In this document: in pieces, positions 28,238-37,734 of the stretch
Layout of the letters: the number at the start of each line of letters is the position of its first letter
Position numbering within the stretch: position 1 is the stretch's first letter
NCBI RefSeq assembly: GCF_019263745.1
Contig: NZ_CP077107.1
Span: 1,860,001-1,924,000, forward strand
Length of the DNA stretch: 64,000 nt
Origin: Methanospirillum hungatei
GTDB lineage: Archaea; Halobacteriota; Methanomicrobia; Methanomicrobiales; Methanospirillaceae
Direction: 5' to 3'
Translations under genes and position numbers: made by a program
The notes under the pieces: generated by a model
Told to the model about the DNA's origin: nothing
What the model saw: only the letters and a program-made list of their open reading frames with translations
Database searches by the model: none

Positions 28238-29232
28238 TATTTTTTCATGTTAAATAAAATTTTTGCCCCTTCGAAGTCAAACCTGAACCTCATTGGTTTG
28301 AGCCCTTTTTCTTTCATTGCACGAGTAAGAAGATCATGTTTTTCAGGTGCATAAAACATAAAAAATCCACCTCCTCCGGCACCCATAATTTTACCGCCAA
28401 TAGCTCCATTTTTCAGAGCAATTTCATAGCAGGAATCAATAAAGGGGTTAGAAATATTTTTTGAAAGTTGTTTTTTATTGTTCCAATGAACATCAAGAAG
28501 TTCCCCGAATTTATCCAAATTTCCATTTTCAAATGCATTCCTAGTATCATAGCCAATTTTTTTAATCTGATGCAGAGAATCAATAACATCAGATTCATCT
28601 TTTATACTTTTTTCATTTTGTTCTGACAAAATATCTGATGCACTTCGTTCGATGCCAGTATAATATAACAGAACATTTCTCTCCAATTCATCTATTGCAT
28701 CATCACTCATTTTAATAGGATCTACAACCACATCGCCATTTTTTTCAAAAGTGAGAGTGGTAATTCCACCAAAAGCACTAATATATTGATCCTGTTTTCC
28801 AATCGGTTGTCCAAGTTTCTCAATTTCAATCATACATGCTTCTTCTGCTAATTGCTTTTGAGATAGATAATCACGATTATATGCATGCAGGGCATTGAGA
28901 AGAGAAACAGTAAAACTACTTGATGACCCGAGTCCACAATTTGCAGGGACATCTGCAATAGACACGAGCTCAATACCGCATCCATCATGTGGTTGCACAT
29001 GTCGGAGAGCTTCCTTAAAGATTCCATGCTGGATTTCTTCATATGAATCCACAATTTCAGTTTTAGAATAACCTAAACGAATTGTGTTGTAAAAACGCCT
29101 GTTTGCAGATATAAAAATATATTTATCTATTGCCCCGGAGATTAAAAAACCTCCGTATTTCGAATAATACGATTCCAGGTCAGTACCTCCTCCTCCGAGG
29201 GAAATCCTTACAGGTGCTCTTGAGATTATCAT
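28237..29232 (-). CDS. hddA: D-glycero-D-manno-heptose 7-phosphate kinase (GHMP family)
   Basis: 331 residues of the GHMP kinase superfamily. N-terminal SRAPVRISLGGGGTDLESYY is typical of HddA, VPANCGLGSSSSFTV (about residues 93-107) is the ATP-binding loop and GGKIMGAGGGGFF is motif 3. In bacteria HddA phosphorylates D-glycero-D-manno-heptose 7-phosphate at C1. Presence of gmhA, gmhB and hddC in the same operon makes this substrate more likely than another sugar kinase role. Confidence 0.85.
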   Translation of the reverse strand: MIISRAPVRISLGGGGTDLESYYSKYGGFLISGAIDKYIFISANRRFYNTIRLGYSKTEIVDSYEEIQHGIFKEALRHVQPHDGCGIELVSIADVPANCGLGSSSSFTVSLLNALHAYNRDYLSQKQLAEEACMIEIEKLGQPIGKQDQYISAFGGITTLTFEKNGDVVVDPIKMSDDAIDELERNVLLYYTGIERSASDILSEQNEKSIKDESDVIDSLHQIKKIGYDTRNAFENGNLDKFGELLDVHWNNKKQLSKNISNPFIDSCYEIALKNGAIGGKIMGAGGGGFFMFYAPEKHDLLTRAMKEKGLKPMRFRFDFEGAKILFNMKK

Positions 29233-29244
29233 AGTATTCTTCCA

Positions 29245-29943
29245 TTATTTATAATTATTCAGAATATACTGACTAAATTCTTCCATACCTTTATGCGATC
29301 CGACTTCATAAAATCTCTTCTTTGCTTCATAAGCTGATAACTCATTTTGTGCAATTAATTGTTGAAGGACCATCTCTAATGGATAAACATGGTTTATTGG
29401 AATTAGATCCAGTACCTTTTTTCTAAATAGCAAAATACCATAATCTATGTAATCTAAATCACCCAGAATGTTCTTTTTATCGTATTTTGAGACCATTCCA
29501 TTTAAAACCAACACATTACTTATATCAAATTGGTTTTGATTTCTATAGACAACCATGAGAGCTTGCTTTTCAGATTTTTTAAAAAGACTGTAAACAGATT
29601 CAAAGTCCAAAAAAAGATATGAATCCCCATATATAACGAAAAATTCATCCCAAACAAGCGACTCTGCTTTCTTTATTGCACCACCGGTACCTAAAAGTGT
29701 GTCACCATCTTTACTATATAAAATAGACACTCCAAACTTTGAACCGTCCCCAAAGTACCCTTCAATTTTTTCTGAAAGATGACCAACACATAAAATAATA
29801 TTAAAAATACCTGCTTTTTTTAAAAATCTAATTTGATACTCAAGAAAAGGTTTGTTGTTTATTAAAACCATCGATTTAGGAATAGTTTCTGTAATTGGTC
29901 TCAATCGGGTTGCCAACCCTCCCGCAAGAATTACAACCTGCAT
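29245..29943 (-). CDS. hddC: Sugar-1-phosphate nucleotidyltransferase, HddC-like (heptose-1-P guanylyltransferase)
   Basis: 232 residues. N-terminal VVILAGGLATRLRPITETIPK is the nucleotidyltransferase signature, with KPFLEYQIRFL, GTGGAIKKAE and VIYGDSYLFLDF carrying the metal-binding Asp. Length and motifs fit the HddC group that forms GDP-D-glycero-alpha-D-manno-heptose. Nucleotide specificity cannot be read from sequence; the call rests on the operon context. The start directly abuts the end of the epimerase gene. Confidence 0.8.
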   Translation of the reverse strand: MQVVILAGGLATRLRPITETIPKSMVLINNKPFLEYQIRFLKKAGIFNIILCVGHLSEKIEGYFGDGSKFGVSILYSKDGDTLLGTGGAIKKAESLVWDEFFVIYGDSYLFLDFESVYSLFKKSEKQALMVVYRNQNQFDISNVLVLNGMVSKYDKKNILGDLDYIDYGILLFRKKVLDLIPINHVYPLEMVLQQLIAQNELSAYEAKKRFYEVGSHKGMEEFSQYILNNYK

Positions 29944-30888
29944 TTATACAGCACCAAGTTCTTTAATCAGTGCTTTAATAGTTAAATGAACTGCTTCATC
30001 GGATGTATATTTTGCCTTCCAACCAAGAGTATTGATTTTTAGACAATCGCACCGGTATTGTGGAACATCTCCTGGCCACCCACGATCTGAACCTGTGTAT
30101 TTACATTTGGTATTAGTGAGCTTCATTTCTTCTAATACCATTCGTGCAATTTTTTGGACACTGGTTGATGAATCACATCCCAAATTAAAAACATTTACTC
30201 GATCCTTAGAGTTGAAAAGACCAAATAATATCCCTTCGATACAATCATTTACTTCAAGGTATGGTTTCTCTTGTGTTCCATCTCCAAGGATTTCAAGTTC
30301 TAAAGGATTCTTTTTTAATTTATTAATAAAATCAAAAATTACTCCATGTGTTCCACGATCTCCAACAACATTAGCAAAACGATAAATCCATCCTTGTAAA
30401 CCAAAAGTATTACAAAAGGCGCTAATGAGGCCTTCTGAAGCTAATTTCCCGGCACCATACAGAGAAATCGGCAATACGGGACCAAAATCTTCATGTATGG
30501 GTTTTACAGGGACTTCACCATATATTGTTCCACTGGATGAGAATACAATTTTATTAATATTATTAACTCTCATCGCTTCTAGAACATTATATGTTACGAT
30601 TGTTTCCTGATGTAGATCTAACGATGTGTCGATATTACCTAATCTGGCATCAGGATTTGCAGCAAGATGAAAGACAATATCATGATTCTCAATCGAACGA
30701 ATAAGCAAGTCCTTATCTAAAAGATCTCCTTTAATCAAGGCAAAATTGTTGTTTTTGTGATGATGATGGATAAAACTTTCTCTACCAGAAGATAGATTAT
30801 CAAAAACCGTTACAGAACCAATTTTTATCAGATGATCAACCAGATGACTTCCAATAAAACCTGCACCACCAGTGACAAAGGCTTTCAT
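29944..30888 (-). CDS. NAD-dependent epimerase/dehydratase (extended SDR)
   Basis: 314 residues. FVTGGAGFIGSHLVDHL is the NAD-binding site, FSSSGTIYGEV and SLYGAGKLASEG give the Ser and Tyr-x3-Lys of an extended short-chain dehydrogenase. It resembles UDP-glucose 4-epimerases and GDP-sugar epimerases. In this operon it might modify GDP-heptose or make another donor. Its ATG overlaps the end of the upstream FAD gene by 4 bases. Confidence 0.82.
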   Translation of the reverse strand: MKAFVTGGAGFIGSHLVDHLIKIGSVTVFDNLSSGRESFIHHHHKNNNFALIKGDLLDKDLLIRSIENHDIVFHLAANPDARLGNIDTSLDLHQETIVTYNVLEAMRVNNINKIVFSSSGTIYGEVPVKPIHEDFGPVLPISLYGAGKLASEGLISAFCNTFGLQGWIYRFANVVGDRGTHGVIFDFINKLKKNPLELEILGDGTQEKPYLEVNDCIEGILFGLFNSKDRVNVFNLGCDSSTSVQKIARMVLEEMKLTNTKCKYTGSDRGWPGDVPQYRCDCLKINTLGWKAKYTSDEAVHLTIKALIKELGAV

Positions 30889-32168
30889 ATTAATTCCTTA
30901 TTTACAGTATTGGCTAAATCCATCGCACTTCGAATACATGCATCCATATTAAGATACTTATATTCCGCGAAACGCCCACATAATTCTATGCCCTGATCCT
31001 TCAAATAACTTTGAATAATAGCCAAATTTTGAGAGTATTCCAAATCAGGAATGACATATGCATATTGAGTTCTATTAATATCTGTTTCACATACATCTTC
31101 TTTTTTGAAAAAATCCTCCTCAACAAGACTATTGATGACACTATCAATAATTTCATCGTCAGTCATGTTCCAAATGGTATCTCCATTATTCGCAGTTATT
31201 TCTGCCATAATCGATGATTTTCCAGCAGGAACATTATTTATACTGAAATACTTATTAAAGCATATACGATGAAATAGGTGGTGTGGATCAGGGATATAAA
31301 CCGCGGTTTTATCTGATAAATTCTCAACATTCACCCCAATCATTACAACGATCAGAGAATTATATCTGAGCTTCTTAGCTGTATCCAAAATGTGATGAGG
31401 AACATCTTCTAACGCGTTTAATAAATTAAATATTGGTATCGTAGAAATAATTCTATCAAATTTTCTATCATCAACCCCATTGCTTACAACCCATTGATCT
31501 GCTTGACGACTAATACTCGTAACCTCAAAATTATTGGAGACATTGGTAATTTTATTCTTAATGGCCTCAATTAATCCTTGAATTCCTCCTGAAATAGGAT
31601 AGTAAAAATATAATTGATGTACATATCCTTCTGTTTCAATTCCGATTGCGGATTTTATAATATCTTCTACAGGGGGTTTAGGAACTCTTTCAACCCAATC
31701 GAGTCCCATTAATTCAATATCAATATTCCAGATCTTCTCATTATATGGAATAAGATACTTCTCCGCAATTCCTTTTCCAAAAGTATAATAAATCCACTCC
31801 TTAAAGTTGGTAGGTTTGGGAAATGAATTATTTATAAAATGAAATAAGCATTCATAATTATCATTTTTTGGAATCTCAGATAGGCCATTTTCAAATGGAT
31901 ATTTTACTAATCCTTTTTTGAACAGGACTTTGTTATTTCGATAATGTCGATCTACATTTTTATCTAATACCGACACCATAAAATCCAAAACCTCCTGATC
32001 TTTTGAAAAAATTATATGGCCACCCCAATCATAGGAAAAACCATTTTTTGTGAAGGTTCTACATAGTCCTCCACAAACAGGATCCTTTTCGATTACCTCA
32101 GCTTCACATTGTAAAAAGTAAGCTAAAGTTAGCCCAGTTAATCCACCTCCTAATATTCCGATTTTCAT
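30885..32168 (-). CDS. FAD-dependent oxidoreductase, protoporphyrinogen-oxidase/UDP-galactopyranose-mutase-like
   Basis: 427 residues. N-terminal IGILGGGLTGLTLAYFLQ is an FAD-binding Rossmann motif, with IEKDPVCGGLCRTF and YDWGGHIIF. LIPYNEKIWNID is typical of a group of amine-oxidase-like proteins found in glycan loci and related to UDP-galactopyranose mutase. The reaction is unknown; ring contraction or sugar oxidation are possibilities. It overlaps the epimerase gene by 4 bases (ATGA). Confidence 0.75.
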   Translation of the reverse strand: MKIGILGGGLTGLTLAYFLQCEAEVIEKDPVCGGLCRTFTKNGFSYDWGGHIIFSKDQEVLDFMVSVLDKNVDRHYRNNKVLFKKGLVKYPFENGLSEIPKNDNYECLFHFINNSFPKPTNFKEWIYYTFGKGIAEKYLIPYNEKIWNIDIELMGLDWVERVPKPPVEDIIKSAIGIETEGYVHQLYFYYPISGGIQGLIEAIKNKITNVSNNFEVTSISRQADQWVVSNGVDDRKFDRIISTIPIFNLLNALEDVPHHILDTAKKLRYNSLIVVMIGVNVENLSDKTAVYIPDPHHLFHRICFNKYFSINNVPAGKSSIMAEITANNGDTIWNMTDDEIIDSVINSLVEEDFFKKEDVCETDINRTQYAYVIPDLEYSQNLAIIQSYLKDQGIELCGRFAEYKYLNMDACIRSAMDLANTVNKELI

Positions 32169-32210
32169 ACAATAAGCCCCATAATGTTAAAAATAAAGTA
32201 AAAAAAATAA

Positions 32211-32927
32211 TTATATTTTGTACCCTGCACTTTGTGCATCAGCATAAAACATATGAACCGTTTCTAATGAGAGTTCAGAAAGATCTTTTCCCACAAGTGA
32301 TAATTTTTTAAGAATGTCATTGGTGATGGTTATTATGTGGCAACCGCATTTTTCAGCCTGAAAGAGATTTAATAATTCACGAGTACTTGCCCATAATAAT
32401 TCTGTCTTTTCATTAGGTTTTAATATTGCTGCTGCTTCTGACATGATTGGAATAGGATCACAACCCGTATCAGCGATGCGCCCTGCAAAAATCGAAACAA
32501 TCGCAGGAGTTTCTGGAGATAACACTTCAAATACCCCTTTAACTTGATTGAGAGTCAAAATGGCGGTTATATTTAACTGGAGACCATCATGAGAGAGTTT
32601 CTTAATAAGGGGGATTGAAAATTCTCCCTTTGTATTGGTGATTGGGATTTTAATGTACACATTTTTTCCCCATCCAGAGATAATTTTTGCTTCCCGCTCC
32701 ATATTCTGAAAATCGTCTGAAAAAACCTCAAATGAAATTGGTAGATCAGGAATTAATTTTATTACCTCTTTTGCAAACTTTTCATAATCCTGGACTCCAG
32801 CCTTTTTCATTAAAGTTGGATTAGTAGTAAAACCACTTACTATTCCTTTGTTATATTCTTCAATCATACCATTGAGATCAGCGCCATCTGCAAAAAGTTT
32901 TATATTTAAATTTTTTAATTGACTCAT
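32211..32927 (-). CDS. Transaldolase-family protein
   Basis: 238 residues. IKLFADGADL at the N terminus, GFTTNPTLMKKAG, VYIKIPIT with the Schiff-base Lys, and VSIFAGRIADTG are transaldolase/fructose-6-phosphate aldolase motifs. Transaldolase can produce sedoheptulose 7-phosphate, the substrate of GmhA encoded in the same operon, so it likely feeds heptose synthesis. It overlaps gmhB by 4 bases. Confidence 0.88.
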   Translation of the reverse strand: MSQLKNLNIKLFADGADLNGMIEEYNKGIVSGFTTNPTLMKKAGVQDYEKFAKEVIKLIPDLPISFEVFSDDFQNMEREAKIISGWGKNVYIKIPITNTKGEFSIPLIKKLSHDGLQLNITAILTLNQVKGVFEVLSPETPAIVSIFAGRIADTGCDPIPIMSEAAAILKPNEKTELLWASTRELLNLFQAEKCGCHIITITNDILKKLSLVGKDLSELSLETVHMFYADAQSAGYKI

Positions 32928-33508
32928 ACTTTATTCCAGTTTTCCAAAATTATTTCAATTGATTCCTTTAAATTCTTTACGATAAATCCCGGTGAAGAAA
33001 ATTTTTGATATTCCACAGAGAGAGGATATTTCACAAGAATCGTTTTTACTCCTGCAGCAATTCCACATTCAATATCAGAATCTCTGTCACCAATCATCCA
33101 GGAATTATGTATTTCAATATTGAACTTTTTCGAGGCCTTTTTTATAAAATATGGGCTTGGTTTTCGACATTCACATTGAAATGAATAATCTGGAATTATT
33201 CCATTTGGATGATGATAACAATAATAATATTCTTCGATGTTGATCCCCTTTTTTTTTAACATCTGATCTAACGCATGATGGACGTCTTTTAGTTTCTGAA
33301 GGGTTGTTTTCCCTTTTGCATAATCCGGTTGATTCGAAATAACAAATAATTTAAATCCAGCTTTTTGAAGAGCACAGAGCGATTGAATTACATTAGGTAA
33401 AAATATTAATTCTTCAGGAGAATGAGGGGGTTCATATTCATTTGTTACTTGATTTAGCACCAAATCATTTAGAGTACCGTCTCTGTCCAGAAATACTGCC
33501 GATTCCAT
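32924..33508 (-). CDS. gmhB: D-glycero-D-manno-heptose 1,7-bisphosphate 7-phosphatase
   Basis: 194 residues, histidinol-phosphatase/GmhB subgroup of HAD phosphatases. FLDRDGTLN carries the nucleophile and acid Asp, VISNQPDYAKG is motif II, CYHHPNG followed by CECRKPSP forms the Cys/His zinc site typical of GmhB, and IGDRDSDIECG is motif IV. It removes the 7-phosphate before nucleotide activation. Seven bases separate it from gmhA. Confidence 0.88.
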   Translation of the reverse strand: MESAVFLDRDGTLNDLVLNQVTNEYEPPHSPEELIFLPNVIQSLCALQKAGFKLFVISNQPDYAKGKTTLQKLKDVHHALDQMLKKKGINIEEYYYCYHHPNGIIPDYSFQCECRKPSPYFIKKASKKFNIEIHNSWMIGDRDSDIECGIAAGVKTILVKYPLSVEYQKFSSPGFIVKNLKESIEIILENWNKV

Positions 33509-33514
33509 AAAAAA

Positions 33515-34120
33515 TTACTTCGTGCTTTCCCACTTCATTTCATATTTTTGCATTTCCGGGCTAGAGACAATTAAATGCCATATTACTGCCTGAAAGGCTT
33601 CTGTCTGTGGTGTCACCGTTTTCTCATTGACAGTAGGGATAATTACACAGGCATCAGCAACTTTAGCAGTATAACCTCCATCTCGCCCTACAATGCCTAT
33701 AACCGGTGATCCAATCTCTTTTGCTAATTTCAAAGCCTTTACAAGGTTCACACTAATATTTTTTTCCTCATTTCCTCCTCCAACAGAAAAAACAAAGATA
33801 CAATCGTTCTTGTTAAAATGGCTTTCCTTTAGCCAGTTTTCAAATATTGTTTCCCATCCATCATCATTTACTCTGGCAGTTAACTCAGATACATTGTCTG
33901 TTGGGGCATAAGACTCAATTCCAGCAATTTTCCGAAAATCGTTGACAGCATGAGATGCGTGACCCGCTCCTCCACCAACTCCAAGAATGAATAGCCTACC
34001 ATTATTCTCTCTAAGCTTTTGTAAAATCTGAATCATTTTTTTTATTTCATTACAATCAATAGAATAAATGATACTGCATGCATCTTCAAGAAATCCGGAA
34101 ATATAGTTGTCATCTTTCAT
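33515..34120 (-). CDS. gmhA: Sedoheptulose 7-phosphate isomerase (SIS domain)
   Basis: 201 residues with a single SIS domain: LFILGVGGGAGHASHAVNDF, the phosphate-binding IFVFSVGGGNEEKNIS and VIGIVGRDGG. TPQTEAFQAVIWHLI near the C terminus matches the GmhA pattern. It isomerises sedoheptulose 7-phosphate to D-glycero-D-manno-heptose 7-phosphate. First gene of the minus-strand operon, which reads on through 25777; an 80-base AT-rich divergent promoter region separates it from the 34201 gene. Confidence 0.85.
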   Translation of the reverse strand: MKDDNYISGFLEDACSIIYSIDCNEIKKMIQILQKLRENNGRLFILGVGGGAGHASHAVNDFRKIAGIESYAPTDNVSELTARVNDDGWETIFENWLKESHFNKNDCIFVFSVGGGNEEKNISVNLVKALKLAKEIGSPVIGIVGRDGGYTAKVADACVIIPTVNEKTVTPQTEAFQAVIWHLIVSSPEMQKYEMKWESTK

Positions 34121-34200
34121 AATATTACCATTTTTTCATAACCTGAAATAATACAAACCAAACACTTCATAATCTTTAGATAGAAATAATTAAATTAGAC

Positions 34201-37200
34201 ATGGTATCATCTCAAAATGAATTATCTCAATCAAAAGCGTATCAGTTGCCAATAGATGTTTTTGCAATCGTCTCTTTTATTTGTTCACTCTATTATTTCT
34301 ACTTATTTACTATACTCATTGATAGTAGAAATTTTCCTGTAACTTCTTTTTTAAATAGAATTATTGGAGTTGGTATCTTAAATGGTGTAGATACTGCAAT
34401 AAGAACTAAGTTTTATCTATTTGCGATTATATCGACAGGAGTTCTCGCAATATTCTTAGTAATAGCCATAGAGAAGTATTTCTCTAAAATTATGTCAAAC
34501 GGGTTATTTAATGCAGAACGCAATTATCTTGCATTTTTTTCTATATTAGGCATTACAAATTTATTCCTTTTTTTTATATCAAAAAACCACCTTTTCCAGT
34601 TTAATTTACACCTCATATTTACATTGATGTGCTGTCTAATTTTCTTAATAATTGTAAAAAATTATTCAATTAAATTTCATAAAAGCGAGGGATTTTTAAA
34701 AGATTTTCATTTTATGCATATATTTTTTACCATTCCATTTGTCACATCATTTTTATTTCTAGTTTTAAAAAATGATGGATTTATTATTGATTTTTATTCG
34801 CTTGTAATTTATTTCTATCAATTTCTTATTTTAATAATTATTTATTATATATATTTACCTAAAATTAATATTCGAATTTTTGATCCCAATTATCGTAATA
34901 TTTTAATTTGTAGCTTAGTGCCAATTTGTTTTTATCCCGTATCAATCCCTTTAACAAACGAACTCCAATTTTGGCTATCTAGATGGTTATTTATTGATGC
35001 AAGAATTCTTTCATTAATCATTTTTATATTATTTATCATGATGAGCTTTATGCTCTATCATTATCAACTAAAAGAGAAACGGGCATATATTAACATAGAA
35101 TCGTGTCAAAATAATTATGTTCTCCCTGCAATTCTATCAGCTCTCATAATTTTTAGCAATTATGTTTCAGGAGGTAGTTTTACCCAAGTATTGAGGGGGA
35201 ATGTATTTGAACATGGATTAACAAGTACTGTGATTCAGCAATTATTTGATTATGGTGCTTTTCCTCAAATCGATATTGCAAATCCTCATGGGTTCATGGA
35301 TATATACTCTCCAATCCTTTATTCGTTCATTAATGGATATTATCCTTTTGATTGTTTTTTATGGTCATGGATAACCCCTTTATTAGTTGCACTATTGAGT
35401 TATTTTTTATTGAAAGAATTTATGGAAGGATCTACAGCATTTTTCTTAGTCATTTTTCTTCCACTTTTAGGAATATTACCAGATGAACATTGCATTATTA
35501 TATTTTTATCTGCAATCCTTTTTGTCAAATTTTTAAGAAATTCGCATTTATGTAATTTTATTTTATTGGAATTAGTAATTCTTTTTGGTATTACTTTAAG
35601 GCCTGAAGCAGGAATAGCATCACTTTTCGCAGTATTACTGATAACATTTTTAATGATATATTCCAAATTAGGCACAGATATCAAGAAAAATTTAAATTTT
35701 ATATTTCCTTACTGTATCAGTACAATTACTATATTAATAATATTTGGATTTATCTTCATTTTTTTATGTTATATTTCGGATACTCCTTTAATATCTCCAA
35801 TTATACGAATAATTAATATGTATATTATTAATGATCCTTCTGGGACCTATCCTGATCTTTTTTCAAATTATGACATTAAAGTTGTTCTTCAATATGCATT
35901 ATTCCCTTTATTTTCATTATCGATTCTAGTTTTTTTTATATGGAGTTTATTATTTAAACGGAATTCATTTAATTATCAGTTAATTATTATTGTATTTATT
36001 TCAATCGCATCCCTATTCTTATCCCAACGAGGTATTCAACGCCATTCTCTTATGGAATCATTCTCATTATTTTACACTCTTGTTTTAGCTTGTTTAATTC
36101 CATTCGTTTGGTGTCAACAGAAAAAAATTTTTTCAATAATCTTTCTTATCATTATTCTTATTTGTGGAGGACTAATTACACAAATTCCATTAAATTCATT
36201 TCAAACAGATTTCTCAAATAGTTTTTTTTCTTTTAATAATTGGCATGAACATGAAAACCGAGTTCAGATTCACAAAAATGAATTTAATGAATATAATGGT
36301 GTTTATGATCTCGGTATCTATTTACAACAATTTTTGAAACATAATGAAACATATTACGATCTTTCGAATTTCCTCCTTCCATTCACAATATTACGTAAAG
36401 AATATATTCCTCATTCAGTAATTACTCCAAATGCTGGAGAATGGTTTCAAAATGAGACAATTCAATCATTACGAGATAATTTAGATAACATTCCAATTGT
36501 TATTACTGGGGGATGGCATATTGATGGGATTCCAACCGAATTTCGAAATTATCGAATTGCTGAATATATATATAATAATTATAGGCCTATTGGAAAAATT
36601 GATATGTTTGAAGTATGGCTTCGAAATGACCTCAATCAGAATCTATATACTCCTAATTTGGGCCAAGTAGAGAGTATCCCATTCTTGATTGAAACACCAG
36701 AAATCCATAATATTAAAATAGAGAATAAAAATAGTAGTATTATTTTACAATCAGAAAACGACGATCCATATATTGCCAATTTAATTTTTAATAGATCTTA
36801 TATTCAGAAAATACTATCTGCATCTACAACATTAAATTTATTTTATTATTCGGATACAAATGGTCAGATACAAATTTTTTATTCTATTAATGGATCTCCA
36901 TATTGCGAAAAAAATTCGATGTTCGGAAATATATATGAATCAAAATCAGAAGAAAACCTTTTTAGTATAACTATCCCTCATGAAATTAACAACATCACTA
37001 GTTTTAGAATGGATCCACCTAATAACAGCAATTTAACTTTAAGAAGCGGATTCATTACTCCATCTTTTGATTTTAAATTGGATACTAAAATCAATCGTGA
37101 TTTTTCTCTTAAAAAATTACCTTATATCTGGGGAACTTTTGATTCATATTCTATGTTTTTAAAGAAACCAATAATGAGTCTATTAAAAGAAGGAGGAATG

Positions 37201-37512
37201 AATATTGGCAACAATGAACCAATATTATTTTCAAACATACCTAATATAATTGACAAAAAATCAGGTAACTATTTATATCTCAGAATAAAAAGTGATGAAG
37301 CCGGTGATATTTCTATTAAATATGGAAATGATCCTCAATCACAAGAAATACCTGCAATTATAAATTTTAATCTACATCCAAATTACAAATCAGTAGATTA
37401 TTTAATTCGAATCAGTTCCCAATGGGAGTGGTATCAAGAGGTAAAATACTTTGAGCTAGTATCATCAGTACCGATATTTTTAGAGAAATTTGAGATTTTA
37501 AAAGGCGATTAA
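34201..37512 (+). CDS. Large polytopic membrane protein, GT-C-like, with C-terminal soluble domain
   Basis: 1103 residues. Residues 1-670 contain about fifteen hydrophobic segments; the first extracytoplasmic loops hold acidic residues as in GT-C transferases, but no diagnostic signature is evident. Residues about 680-1103 are soluble and Asn-rich, probably outside the cell, with beta-strand-like spacing. It may be a lipid-sugar-dependent glycosyltransferase or another surface-glycan assembly factor. It is the most AT-rich gene of the window (many A/T-ending codons), divergent from gmhA and flanked on its right by IS remains, which suggests transfer. I do not recognise the family with confidence. 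Confidence 0.6.
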   Translation: MVSSQNELSQSKAYQLPIDVFAIVSFICSLYYFYLFTILIDSRNFPVTSFLNRIIGVGILNGVDTAIRTKFYLFAIISTGVLAIFLVIAIEKYFSKIMSNGLFNAERNYLAFFSILGITNLFLFFISKNHLFQFNLHLIFTLMCCLIFLIIVKNYSIKFHKSEGFLKDFHFMHIFFTIPFVTSFLFLVLKNDGFIIDFYSLVIYFYQFLILIIIYYIYLPKINIRIFDPNYRNILICSLVPICFYPVSIPLTNELQFWLSRWLFIDARILSLIIFILFIMMSFMLYHYQLKEKRAYINIESCQNNYVLPAILSALIIFSNYVSGGSFTQVLRGNVFEHGLTSTVIQQLFDYGAFPQIDIANPHGFMDIYSPILYSFINGYYPFDCFLWSWITPLLVALLSYFLLKEFMEGSTAFFLVIFLPLLGILPDEHCIIIFLSAILFVKFLRNSHLCNFILLELVILFGITLRPEAGIASLFAVLLITFLMIYSKLGTDIKKNLNFIFPYCISTITILIIFGFIFIFLCYISDTPLISPIIRIINMYIINDPSGTYPDLFSNYDIKVVLQYALFPLFSLSILVFFIWSLLFKRNSFNYQLIIIVFISIASLFLSQRGIQRHSLMESFSLFYTLVLACLIPFVWCQQKKIFSIIFLIIILICGGLITQIPLNSFQTDFSNSFFSFNNWHEHENRVQIHKNEFNEYNGVYDLGIYLQQFLKHNETYYDLSNFLLPFTILRKEYIPHSVITPNAGEWFQNETIQSLRDNLDNIPIVITGGWHIDGIPTEFRNYRIAEYIYNNYRPIGKIDMFEVWLRNDLNQNLYTPNLGQVESIPFLIETPEIHNIKIENKNSSIILQSENDDPYIANLIFNRSYIQKILSASTTLNLFYYSDTNGQIQIFYSINGSPYCEKNSMFGNIYESKSEENLFSITIPHEINNITSFRMDPPNNSNLTLRSGFITPSFDFKLDTKINRDFSLKKLPYIWGTFDSYSMFLKKPIMSLLKEGGMNIGNNEPILFSNIPNIIDKKSGNYLYLRIKSDEAGDISIKYGNDPQSQEIPAIINFNLHPNYKSVDYLIRISSQWEWYQEVKYFELVSSVPIFLEKFEILKGD

Positions 37513-37560
37513 CCTCACCTCCCGAAAACCTTTAGGCACATAGATTGATTACAACGCTTA
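37509..37560 (-). pseudogene. 3' tail of an IS4-type transposase (first copy)
   Basis: On the minus strand ATCAATCTATGTGCCTAAAGG encodes INLCA-stop, matching the LNLCA-stop end of the transposase at 37735. The following GGGAGGTGAGGTTAAT is shared with the copy ending at 37714. This is a second, shorter remnant of the same element, about 205 bases away. Confidence 0.5.
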
Positions 37561-37734
37561 GATCTGAACAGTTTGACCGGACGAATTGAACACCCATACC
37601 GCTGAAACTAAGCAGTTCAAACGCATAGTTGAACACTTTCCCTTCTCATTTAATTTCTAACCTCTTTTATGTGTTATCTTTACATCGGCTCATCGTGGAA
37701 AAGTGTGGGTTAATTAACCTCACCTCCCGGATCT
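37561..37734. other. IS-derived spacer
   Basis: No ORF. It lies between the two remnants of the same transposase 3' end and contains CGTGGAAAAGTGTGGG near 37694-37709, possibly part of an insertion sequence terminus. Confidence 0.3.
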
